Positions 50,401-61,338 of a stretch of DNA of 64,000 nucleotides are shown here, one piece after another. Below the pieces are notes generated by a model that ran no database searches, was not told the origin of the DNA, and saw only the letters and a list, made by a program, of their open reading frames with translations. Within the stretch, counting starts at the first letter, position 1. Every line of letters begins with the position of its first letter. The position numbers were made by a program, and so were the translations under genes. The stretch spans positions 310,001-374,000 of the forward strand of contig JAEVLN010000038.1 of assembly GCA_018350325.1 (NCBI GenBank), written 5' to 3'. Source of the DNA: Globodera rostochiensis (lineage: Eukaryota; Nematoda; Chromadorea; Rhabditida; Heteroderidae).

Positions 50401-53400
50401 TCTGATCATTCTGAAAACCTTAATCTTATAAATGGACAAAGAGCGAGAAACCACACCTTTCTGTACTACGCTATCGATGAAAGGCGGGCCGCTACGCGGC
50501 CTTGCTTAATTACTGGAAACTGTGGCCAATTGAATTCTCAGAGGTCTAAAAACCGGTTTAAACATTTTCCGCGAAAAATGTTTATGCGTTTTCAGTATAG
50601 ATAGGACCGATCGCGATTCTCGATCGAAATCTCGGTAATCTCGACAAGATTTTTTCGAGATTCTCGATCGAAATCTCGACCGACAAAATTTTACCGAGAA
50701 TCAGTGATTTTGGACGAATCTCGATCGTTTAATTTTTTTCGAAGAAATTCTCGATCGGTCCTCAAGTCCGAACTCTATTTTCAGCATCATTAAAATGTTT
50801 TGTGTGATTTTGACTCTGGGAGCTATGAGCCACATTTTTGTAATAAACACGTGTTTGTTTAGTTTGACATTTCTGTTTGGAATATTTAAATATGACACAA
50901 AAATTAACGCCGGAATGGTAAATCAACTTGCGCCTCACAAGGTGTGCACAAGCGTGGCAATCGCCCGCTATTGGATAGCAAACCCGAACTGCACGTCTGC
51001 AACATCTGCGAGCAGGTGATTGACACGAAGAATATGCAGCACCACATTGTTGCTCATGCACTGCCAAACAAGCGCGACTTGGCGCTGCCGTACGGATGCC
51101 GCTTCGGCGGTGGCAAATGCCAATTCAGGTGCAATAAAATGGGAATGAAAGAACGATCATATTACTCCAAATATAAAAGTGAATTTGATTACTAGGGTGG
51201 GGATTTTTAGGCCCGAAAAACTTGAGCATTAAACATGCTAATTTTTGTCGTGTGGTTTTGCTTTTTGAAACTCTTAGAAAATTTGGCCAAAAATACTTTT
51301 AAGGCCATACTATCATCGTGCAAATTTTCCGCTATTTAGTTTTATCATGCGTAATTTCACAAAAATTCGCCTTTTCAACTTGGCCGCTTGTTCAAGCTTG
51401 TCAAGTTGGAACAGGCGCTATTATACTGAAAATTACTTAATTGGCCAAATCACTTGAAAAGTTGCACGATGATAGTATGGCCTTAGAAGTATTTTTGGCC
51501 AATTTTTCTAAGAGTTTCAAAAAAGCAAAACCACACGACAAAAATTAGCATGTTTAATGCTCAAGTTTTTCGGGCCTAAAAATCCCCACCCTATTGATTA
51601 CTAGGGCTGAGATTTTAAGGTGCTAGAAAATTCCAAAATTAGCCCCGGACCGTGTACTGATTTGTGAGTGAAACCTACAGCTCCATCCTCATCAGGACCG
51701 GTCCCTCGGTCCATCGATTGCTTCGCTGGCGACGGCTGGGCAACCATCCGGTGCTACCAGTGGGTATCGTTTTCCATCCGCCGTTTTGTTCCCACTCAGT
51801 TTGCTGCCGGGATCCTTTTGCTCCCAAACATTTTTCAATATTACAATTTGTGTCATAAATCTAAACCGCATTATTGCTAAAACACCTCTAAGTCTACTAG
51901 AGGATCACACCTTTCAGTTTTCCGGAATAGAATATGATGTAAAGTTTTGGTTATTTAGGTATTATCGTTTCTCTAAAATGTGTTTAGTGTGTTTAATAAG
52001 TCTTGACAACGAAACACTCCATTGCATCCAAGGCCACCTTAGGCTAGGCCTAAGCTTAGGCTCGCTTAGGTCTAGGCTCCAAGCGCGCGGCGAACGAAGC
52101 AAGCCGTAAGAAGCTACCATATTGGAGATTTGAATCAAAATCAGGATTTCGCACACGCCCACATTACCGCAAACTCCCTTAACATCTTCAAATCCCAGTT
52201 TTTCATTTTCCAAATATTTTGAACTACTTTTTATTCTATTCAACCTCTGACACGAATTGTATATGTGAGCAATGTTTGGGAGCAAAACGAACCTGGGTGC
52301 AAAAAAGACCGGGAACAAAACGGCGGGAGCAAAACGTACCTTTCTTTACCTGTAAAAATAAACTAAATGGAGTAAAGATCAGGGCTGCGTCGAAAGAAAA
52401 TTTTATCGAAATCGAATTCGAAATCAAAATTTTTTTTTTGAAATCGAAAGGTTTTGACACAGCCCTGGTAAAGATAGGCAAAATGGTAACCCGCGTGGGA
52501 CTCGAATCCACGACCTTCACCCAATCCCAACTAGATCTAAGACTCGCACATGCCTTTAAGGACTTCCAATCGCGGTGCACTCCTGCAACACTTTTGCAAA
52601 AAACATGTCGGCACCCACGTTGTGTTGTGTCCCTTTTGTCTGATGACATTCTGTGTGCCACCCACCGACAAACGCGATTCGCTGGTTCGCATGCGCGACT
52701 TTGTACGGCACATGATAATGCATGACGCAGGCGAGTTTGGCATTTTCCCCTACAAAATTTGAACCGGCCTAAAACCCGGGTTAAACGCTTTGTCGCCGAA
52801 TGGTCTTTTTTCTCAAATTTCATTTCGGGGGGAGGCATGCCCCCCTGCTCTCCCCCTGGCTACATGCCTGCTCGTTTGGTTGGCTTGGCTGTTAGCAGTT
52901 TTTGAATTTGGCTGACATACATGGGCCGCTTCTGGTTGTTTGTGCATTTCACAATGACAACGGCTCTATCCCTTTCAGGGAAAGATTTTTTGCTGTGTTA
53001 TGCCGTGGTACATAAAAAGTCGATCGACGACGGAAAAAAATTTAAGGAAAAGAGAGATTTCTCTATCCAACGATTTCGTCATTATTTCGTCGGTCAGAGA
53101 AATCTCTTTTCCCTTTTTTTTGTCGTCGCGATGATTTTATGAAAACACGGCATTACAAACAAAGTACATTGTGTCATTTTGCGAGGATAAAGAACACCAA
53201 TCAATTTCTATTTCTGGTACGAAATCAAAAACCTCCGCGACTGGTTCTTTGATATTTCCTATATTTTTTTGGGTAGAGGTTGAGGGGAATAGGCGGTGTA
53301 TGGACACGTTGTCCGTACGTTTTGCCTCCGTGCTCCCACATTTGCCCCCCCCCCACATTTGCGCCCCCATATTTGCGCCCCCCACATTTGCGCCCCCAGA

Positions 53401-56400
53401 TAGAGAAAAAAAAAATTCATTTTCGATAAAATTTTCGAAAAACTGTTCGCTCAGTGTCGGCCCTTTCATTTCTGCCGTTGTATTAACTCAGGGTTCCGAT
53501 CTCAAAATTTTTTAAATCCGCATCGGAGCATTAAAAAATCCTCATTTGATACCTAAAATCCGCAAATTCGACATTTCTTAATTAAAACCACAAAATTTAA
53601 GTAAACATAGCTTTATTCGTTATATTTCTGCGGTCGGGGTCAGTTCGGCGCAGCCGATTCGGCGCAGCCGATTCGGCGCGGCCGGTTCGGCGCGGTTTTT
53701 TCGGCGCCGTCCCGTTTCGGCGCCGGCCAGTTCGGCGCGACCAGTTCGGGGCCGCTGGTAATTTGGACATTTTGGCGCCGTTATGCACTTTTTAATTGCA
53801 AAAGCCTAAATGAGCTTAGGCTTAGGCCTAAACCTAAGCTAGCTTAGGCCTAAGCTTAGGCCTAGGCTTAAAAGCTGTTTTATTAACGGATAATCGACAA
53901 TCATTAAAAATTGCGGCCCCCAACGGAAAAATTTTTTAAAATTAAGTGGATGTTTTCTAGGTAAAAGTATGCGTAGAACAAGAATTGAAGCTTGGATTTA
54001 GCTAATATCGAACCCCGAACCCAAATTCAAACAGTTGGTAGAACAAATGCCCCCACATCTAAAAATTTTTTTTGAAAAAAGTTTAAAAAGATGTTTCTAA
54101 AAGTTCGGCGTCGTATATCCGAATCTGACTCCACTCCGACCCAATTTCAAACATCGGACCCAAATTCGAATAATTTTAGAAATTAATTTTTTTCAAAATC
54201 AACCGAAATTTTTATGAGGATAAGCATTTGGTCGACGCAGTTAGCAAAAATTAACTTTAATTTAAGTTTTGGATGCACGCAAAAACATTAGGAACTAGGA
54301 TTGAAGTGATTTTTTGAATAAAAACAATTTTATTATTAAATTTGTCCGCGCCAGTCCAAATTACCAGCGGCGCCGAACTGGCCGCGCCGAACTGACCGGC
54401 GCCAAAACGGGACGGCGCCGAAACGGGACGGCGCCGAAAAAACCGCGCCGAACCGGCTGCGCCGAACTGACCGGACCCGTATTTCTGGGTACAAACAATC
54501 GATTTGAGCAACTTCCCGTCACAAATGAACATTTTAGTGATTTTACATCATTTTTTTGCGCGCGATTTTTCAAAAAAAATTTGGGAAAGTGGGCGGTGGT
54601 CGGCGGTGCCGATAGGCGCCGCCGAGAAAATTTTGGAATTTTTGACTTAATTTGGTAACAGATTTGCAACCAAAATTGGAAGGAATGTGATCCTTTTTTA
54701 CATTAAAAAACCCTGAACTTTTGAAAAACCACAAAAAAACCTCATTTTGAAAATTTAGCCTCATTGACCTTCCAAAAAACCACAAAATGAGGCTCAAACC
54801 TCAGATTTGGGAGCCCTGGTTAAAGAGATTTGCAACTTAATTTTTAAAATAGTCATTTTTTAAAACTTTTTATTAATGAAAAAGGTCCGGGAAAATCTTT
54901 TTTTGAAGATTTAACATTTTTGATAAGAGAAAAAAGCCTTTTATTGTCATTTTTCTCAAAAAACCCACAAAAAGACCACAAGGATCTCAAAAGACCACAA
55001 AAATCCGCAAATCCGCATTTCAAAAAAAAATCCTCATTGGCCTTTCCAAAATCCACATAATGAGGAAAAATCCGCAGATATCGGAACTTGAGTATGGGTA
55101 CCAAATTCTTCGGATCCGCTCATTGTCGGCGCGACCAGTTCGGCGCTTTTTGCTGGGAGGCAAAACGTACCATTTTTGCTGGGGGGCAAAACGTACCATT
55201 TTTGCTGGGGGGCAAAACGTAGTGTAACCTATGGACACGATAAGCAAAACAAACAGGGCCGTATATCGGCACCGCTGGGCCGCTTTAAAAGCCTAAAGAT
55301 GACTAATCTGCTGTTTTGGGCCATTTTTCTTAATAAAATTAAGTCAAAAATTCCCCCCCCCCCGCCCAAAAGTTTTTAAGCCTAATAGTAAGGGCCACTG
55401 AAGCAAAAAACCTTATCAAACAATATTTTAATTTTTTTAGTAACATAAAAAAATTTTCTATTTTGTTTCGATTTTCGACTTTCGATTTTGACTTTTTTTT
55501 TTTTTTACTTTCGACACAGCCCTGGGCCAGATTAATTCTAAATATTATGAAGTATGCTGCTTTTTTATAATTTTTTCTTTTGTTTTAGAAAAGTCGCGTC
55601 ATTGCGGACACTGTGTGATCAGAGTTGCCATTTCCCAACGCACACAGATGGAGCAACACCAGGAACAGCATACGAAGAACGGGGAGCACAAATGGCTGCA
55701 GTGGCACATGGAGCGATTGAGTCAGTGCAACGAAAAGTCTACACTAATGGCATTTTTTAAAAGATTTTCTCACTTTTAGCCTTTTGTAGCATTGCTAAAA
55801 ACGCTGAGAAATTTTTAATGACCACAGAAAAAAACCTAAAACCCACGACGATAGGCGACCCTTAGAAAATTAATAAAATATCTTTTTGTTCAATTGTTTA
55901 GTGAGTGAGATCCTGCGTTGCTATAAACGGTTTTTTTATTTTGCAGACCTCAACTCGGTCGGGCCAGAGCCAAGTCACGCATTGATCAGCTCAGACATGG
56001 TCATTCAGCAATGCGTTGAATGCGGACAGATGGTGAACAATCTTTGCAGACATCTTGGCATTGAAACAAAGTGGGCAACCGTAAAAAGGCATTTTGTCCA
56101 AGATTCAATAAAAATTAGCCGTTTTTTACACAATTTCTTAAAAATTAGGGCTGGGTTTTATATGCACCATTTGCTAAAAATTTGCAAAATCGTATCCCAG
56201 CCCAACTTAGTTCTGAAAAATTTGAGGCGTTTAATAATTTTTATGACCTATGTTTAAAACATTTACAAATTTTTGGTCTGGAGGCGCGACATCAAACTTT
56301 TCGGCTTTATTGAACCGAACCTTTATTATTTTAGGCGCTGCAACTTCTGTTCGTTTGTGACACGCTGTGCACGCGCAATGGATCGGCATCGCCTACTCTC

Positions 56401-57219
56401 ACAATGCAATCCGTCAAACGCGGTGCGTCGTCCGTTTGCCGCAGCTGCCGGGTGGACATTCAGCGTGGACAACACCAGCAGCAGCACGTTCAGTCCGTCA
56501 TCATCGTCGCCGCCGCTGCAGCAGTTTGGCTGCGCGCAGTGCACGTTTTGTTCTGTTAGCGTGCAAGTAAGTATATTGTATTTAAAACATGCATTAATAT
56601 TTTTTAAGGCGTTAGCCGAACACATTGCCGCCGTGCATGCAACATGCTCGGGCGCGCAAGTTTTGTTGCTGAACAACGGACGACAGCAGAGGCTGGAGGA
56701 GCAGATGATGCTCAACAGGATGGGCGAGGATGGTCAGGGCGGCGACAAGATGGAACAGGACAGCAAGGAAGTTGGCGAGGTGAGTTCTCGTTTTTAAGTT
56801 TTTGATCAACGCAATTTTTGTAAAATTTGGTAAAAATCTTTGTGTTTTTTTACATTCTTATGGAGACTCTCCTCATTCTGCATGACGAGCTGCACGAAGC
56901 GGAGTTGTTTGGTCTTCTGCGCATGGCTGACGTACCACTTGAGAACAACGACGACCATGATGATGAGGAGGGCAACGATGAAGAGAAGCAGCAGCGGATC
57001 AGTGCGGATAAGCAAGCGGAGTTGCGCGACTGGCTCAGCGAGTTCCTGCCGTTGGTCCGTGCCAATGAGCTTAGCCAGCGCGAGATACAACCGCAGGACG
57101 TGCGCTTGCTCAAGCAGTTGATGGAGATGGACGACAGGTCAGACATTAGTCCGGATGAGGAGGAACGAGCGCAGATGATTGCGGAGGAGAAGCACGAGTT
57201 GCACATCAAAATGGGGTGA
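44462..57219 (+). CDS. Multi-C2H2 zinc-finger protein (5' end unresolved)
   Basis: Linked exons: 44462..44644, 45263..45386, 45876..45974, 46115..46183, 47908..48041, 48083..48170, 50134..50311, 50942..51128, 52561..52730, 55589..about 55757, 55947..56070, 56335..56566, 56609..56779, 56866..57219. Phases match except around 46183-47908 and 55757-55947, where exons may be missing. The first exon has EVITLSDDDGG, a SUMO-interaction-like motif. Finger-type pairs include CPECLLEQP...HYH, CNICEQV...HHIVAH, CQFRTSNRGALLQHFCKKH across 51128/52561, CPFCLMTF...HMIMH, CGHC, CVECGQMV...H, CNFCSFVTRCARAMDRH and CAQCTFCSVSVQ-ALAEHIAAVH. The C-terminus is acidic (NDDHDDEEGNDEE). The intron 52731-55588 has a GC donor. 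A nuclear DNA- or chromatin-binding role is inferred; LIN-13-like proteins are possible relatives. Confidence 0.7.
44740..45030. repeat. Imperfect fold-back, AAAGTTATGGCC family
   Basis: TTATAACTTTTTTC at the left end mirrors GAAAAGTTATAACGAA at the right. Around the axis, AAGCGATTGGACAAATCT and AAAAAAAGTTATGGCC mirror GGCTATAACATTTTTGAG. It shares GGTATATTCGAAAGCTCTTG with 1370-1400 and 14440. Confidence 0.6.
49305..49485. repeat. Fold-back with CCCAATTCGTTTTT units
   Basis: The left arm (49313-49358) contains CCCAATTCGTTTTTGGCC and two variants of the unit. The right arm (49431-49477) is its near-perfect reverse complement. Spacer about 72 bp. No target duplication recognised. Confidence 0.75.
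50599..50776. mobile_element. hAT-like element, GGACCGATCG family (about 178 bp)
   Basis: Inverted ends ATAGGACCGATCG and CGATCGGTCCTCAAGTC...CTCTA, with flanks TTTTCAGT and TTTTCAGC (7 of 8 matching). The interior is reiterated TCTCGATCGAAATCTCG. Lies in an intron of the zinc-finger gene. Confidence 0.65.
51193..51593. mobile_element. Non-autonomous hAT element with long inverted repeats (401 bp)
   Basis: Perfect 8-bp duplication TTGATTAC (51185-51192 and 51594-51601). The ends TAGGGTGGGGATTTTTAGGC and GCCTAAAAATCCCCACCCTA open inverted arms of about 135 bp, including CTTGAGCATTAAACATGC and GGCCATACTATCATCGTGC. No coding capacity. Confidence 0.92.
52030..52085. repeat. Telomere-like TTAGGC patch
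   Basis: Degenerate TTAGGC/GCCTAA units in both orientations (CTTAGGCTAGGCCTAAGCTT and AGGCTCGCTTAGG). TTAGGC is the nematode telomere unit. Confidence 0.6.
52380..52467. mobile_element. Short hAT element (88 bp)
   Basis: Perfect 8-bp duplication GTAAAGAT (52372-52379 and 52468-52475). Ends CAGGGCTGCGTCGAAAG and TTTTGACACAGCCCTG, with TCGAAATCGAA repeats inside. A right end of the same family (TTTCGACACAGCCCTG) is at 55510-55525. It abuts the SINE-like copy at 52485. Confidence 0.85.
52485..52545 (-). repeat. tRNA-derived SINE copy
   Basis: The minus strand has GGATTGGGTGAAGGTCGTGG, the B-box ATTCGAGTCCCAC, and GGTTACCATTTTGCCTAT downstream, matching the segment at 41985-42062. Confidence 0.6.
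53630..54485. repeat. Large fold-back made of GGCGCCGAA-type units
   Basis: The arm at about 53633-53770 is the reverse complement of about 54345-54480. Each arm is eight to ten variants of TTCGGCGCGGCC/TTCGGCGCCGTCCCG, ending toward the centre with a match of GTCCAAATTACCAGC. The 570-bp spacer is AT-rich and holds the TTAGGC patch. Another GTTCGGCGC unit is at 55138. Lies in an intron of the zinc-finger gene. Confidence 0.85.
53810..53872. repeat. Telomere-like TTAGGC patch
   Basis: GCTTAGGCTTAGGCCTAAAC followed by further TTAGGC and GCCTAA units in alternating orientation. It lies inside the spacer of the 53630-54485 fold-back. Confidence 0.65.
55140..55225. repeat. Tandem GCAAAACGTACCATTTTTGCTGGGG repeat
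   Basis: Three copies of a 29-bp unit around TGGGGGGCAAAACGTACC; the last ends GCAAAACGTAGTGTAACC. The same end sequence is at 9193-9210 and related GAGCAAAACG units are near 52278-52340, suggesting fragments of one dispersed family. Confidence 0.7.
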
Positions 57220-60200
57220 GTGGCCAGGGACGTAGTCAGGGGATGGAGCCCCCCACCACGCGGTATCCAAAAAATATAATTTTAGCTCATTTTTCGGCAA
57301 ATTTAGTCAAAATTTTTGTCATGCCTGATGCTCTCTATAATAATTTTTTCTAAAATATTGGATTCTGATTTTATTTGAGTTGATGACAATGGAATATTGA
57401 ATTCCTCCATATCGGCTTCAAAGATCTCTAAGTGTCCTATTTCGATTATAGAGTTAAAAAATAAATTATCATCAGTTCATTGTTACAGCTTGATGCATGA
57501 TGATTTTCCAAAATTAGACTTCAAGACGATCTCCGGAATGAATTGAATGAAACACGACGGGTACAACACCAACCATTATCTATGGCAAGCTGTCTAATAA
57601 ACATTGTTATATCCTGGCTGGTTTAATTGAAATAATCAAATCTTTTTGCCTAATTTGTAAGCCAAATTATTGTTCAAAATACTCACTCAAATTCCTTTTT
57701 GATTTTGTTTGCCCTTTTCATTCGTCGTTAGGCCTTTGTTGGACTTTTTCGCATTCTTCAGTATTTTCTCTCCGTTGCAATAAAATAACAAAATGTTTTC
57801 TTCGAAACATATTTAAAAAAAAAAAAACAATAGAAATTAAGTGCAAGGCTTAAAATCAAAAAGATTACGCCCACGCCATTTTGAAGCAATCCTGTTGATC
57901 CTGGTCTGAATTATGGCCTAATTAAAAGTTTCAAATTAAAATTACATCAGCGCAAAACAAACAAAAAAGCCACCATTTTGCCTGCTGGTGATCCTAAATG
58001 TGCAGTTTTATGCCCGCTTCCACCCCAGCAGGGGGTGGAGAACCAAATTCTACCCCCTCTCACATCCACTAACCAGCTTTTTTTGCCTCTGCAGAGAATT
58101 GGGGGGGGGGGGGGGGGGTGGGGGAGAAGGATTTATCCGCTCTCTGCCCTCCGGGGATCCACACGTTAGCATCCCCAACTTTCCATCAAAGCATTAGCCG
58201 CCACGGAGAGAAAGGCGCTCGCACACCTATTGGTCCCCGGATGTGCGAGTGAATGGGGGGGGGGGGTGGACTTCAACGCCTAATATCCGATCACTCTGGA
58301 AATGGAGAGGACCTTTAAAGATTGTGGGTAAACCCCTCGTGGGTTGGTCGGTGTCTGCAAAAATTAGTGATTTTTGCAGGGACGTGATGGGGATTTTACA
58401 GCCCTCTGGGGAGGTTACATAGGTACCACCTCCGCTTCTCTTTCCTCTCCAACAGCGATGAATGGACGGAAAAACTCACGCCCAGCAGCAAACACGGGCA
58501 CGCGTCCGTCCTCAAACCTTTGCTGGAGATCAGGGGACTGGTTTACGCAATGTCCCGTCCCCAGCATTCCTTCCAATCCTACAAATTCCTCCAAAAAGCG
58601 ATTTTCGCCTAAACAGAGCACCGTCGTTGTCAGCCCGTCTTTGCACCCTCCCCCTCCCACCTTCCCCCAAACGCCACTCCACAAAACGCGGTTTCATTAA
58701 TTGATTTATATGTGTTCTGCTGCTGGCAAGGCCATCGACAGCAATAAGGGGGCGAAGAATGAAGCCTCTGAAATCCGGAACAGGGTTAATCTTCTTTCTC
58801 GGAATTCGGGATTTTCCTGATTCCGGCAAAAAAAATTTTTTTTACCAATCTTCGAACTTCATAAATTTCGGGGGTGAGTAAAAAACAAATTGCAAAACCC
58901 AAATTGCGCTTATTTAGTGCAATAAATCAACATTCTGAGAAGATTATCCAAGTTTTGCTTCAGGCACTCCAAAGACACTTTTAACACCACTAATCCCCCA
59001 CCGGGAACGGTTATCCACCCTCTAGGCGATGAATGCGATGCGACGGGGAGGGAATGGGAATGCTGAAGAGAAAGAAGCACCTCGCCTCTCAATAAGCTGG
59101 ATGTTGAAGAATGAGGGGATGACCATTAGTGCTGCTGCGTTCCGCCACTTCAGCCATGTTCACAAGCGCCCACACACAGCAACAGCAAGCAACTTGCTAA
59201 TTTAGTTCCCTCAACGCGCGCAATGCGCACTTGCCTTAGGGGGGCAGGCGCGCGCAAGCGTCAAACATGCGTAGACACGCGTGCGGTATATTGGATTTGG
59301 CCAATAACAGACGCAAACTCGGTTCGGCTCAGTCGCCAAGTTTAAAACTTCATAGCTGTTCTGCGTATTAATCCCAGTTTGTGGCTAATATTCGCCCTTG
59401 ACAAGCTTTTTGGGTTGGCGTGGCACGCCTTGCTCGGGGCGGCTGATTAATTTGTTTTACATTAAAGCAATTTTGCAGCCCCTCTCACCAGCACTTCACA
59501 ATTGCTTTATTATTCAAAATTGTGTCGCCCGACGGACGGACGGGCGGACTGCACAAAAAAGCGATCTTCCCGGATCAAATCCGATTCCGGAAATTTGACC
59601 ATTGATCGTTGAACGCTGACAGTGTCACACAAAAATGCAGCGAGCAGGGCGGAACAAATCTCTGCTCCCATTTTAAGAGGGCAAATGGCATTTATTTTAT
59701 AATCAAAATGAGTTGTTTGACCCCTATTATAGATCAATGAAGGTCATATCAGAAATAAAAATGATCTGATATGGTCCTACAGAATTCAAAATCAATTAAT
59801 TATAGTTTTTATCTCAAGGCTTTCCATTCAAAAGCTTCGTTGTGTCTTAACATTTTAATGCCACAAAGCGAGTTTTCTCCGTTCACTCTAAACAAGTTCG
59901 TTCGATTAAGACTCTCAAAAAAGCCACCCCGTTATTATTTTCCATTCTTATGGATGGATTTTTGACTCAGATCCTGATCAGCAGCGATCAAACTTAATTC
60001 CCACCGATTAGTTGATTATTTTTATATTTATTTGTTTTTTAATTATGGCTTATACATTCATAGTGACATTATACTTTGCACAATACATATTCTTTATTGA
60101 TTTAAAATTTCTAAACATATGTCCATCTATAATTGTAGAAATTTTGGAAAATTTCATTGATTTCCGCCCTGCAAATGCAAAAATTTAGGAGATTTTTTTC

Positions 60201-61338
60201 AATTTGTTTTCGGGGCCTTAAAGGGGTCACATCCCAGGGTCAGAAAGCAAAAGTGCCTTCCTTAATGTTCAGCGAGGGTAGAGAAGAGACATAAATTGAT
60301 GGGCATAAGAGCAAAGGCGCGTGCTTTCACTTTTGGCCGATGCTGGGGCGTCAATGGGGCGCCGGCAAATGACGAACGAACGATTGGATTCGCCTCCGGG
60401 GCAGGGGGCACATCATAATGACTTTTGCGCGATGATTGGCCCCTTCAGCAAATACTGGTTTTGCCCTGGAGCGATGGATTTCCCTTGGGGCGATTAACGG
60501 GGACTTGCTGCCCCTGAAGCAATTCATCATCAGAGGAGTTGCGCTTGGGAAGCAACAGCACATTATTTGGGCTGAAACGCAGCCTAAACCGCGCTAATGT
60601 GCTGTCATCGTCGTCAGATCATTATCAGTGCCTTCCCCCAAAAATGTGTTCGCGTTTTTGGACTTGGAACAATGAAAGAACCTCAATTTTTATTGAAAAT
60701 TTTCAGTTTTATTTCAATTTTTTGACTTAAGGCCTCGGAAACACGGACTCAAATTTCTGGTCCCTGGAAATTTGTGAGGACTCATTATAACGGGTTTTCG
60801 GCTTGTTTTGGTATAAACCTTGAAAAAGAAAACTTTGACTTTGGCTAATTCGGAGAGTTTTTTTCATTTTTTTTTCCCACAAAGTTCCACAAAATTGCGT
60901 TTTGCATTGTCCCATGGACCAATCTGAATGCTATGAGCACTGCTAATCTGATTAATGAACAAACCAAGCAACAAACAAAAAACTTTCACCCTCCCCAAAA
61001 TTTCCGTTTCCAACCACAGCAAATTTATATATTTTCCAGACAACCGCAACCATTTCCCACAAATGTGGGTTGGACACACCTTAAACTTTGTTTTGGATGC
61101 TCCCAATGCTTTCTCAAATATTTTCTTCTAATTTCTTAAGTAAAAATCATCTGATCCATTTTCATTCATTTCAATTTACTGATCTGATCATTCAAATAGG
61201 CCGCCGGAGGAAAAATTGATTTTTTGACGTATTTTGTTAAGCAAAAAAGGCACTAAATACGCAAAACCGCATCTCCAATCATTTTGGATCAAACCATTTA
61301 TAGCTCTGATCCCAGCCCATCCATCGTAATCTGGGAAA
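57220..61338. other. Gene-poor region
   Basis: About 4 kb without a supported gene. It contains poly-G tracts at about 58100-58118 and 58256-58267, G/C-rich patches at 58010-58700 and 60340-60540, and otherwise AT-rich sequence. Frames in the C-rich patches lack splice partners and motifs. Confidence 0.5.

Noticed and set aside
51664..51860. Candidate zinc-finger-gene exon after TCATCAG
   Set aside because: Phase would fit, but joining 51128 directly to 52561 completes a zinc finger, so this segment is more likely intron.
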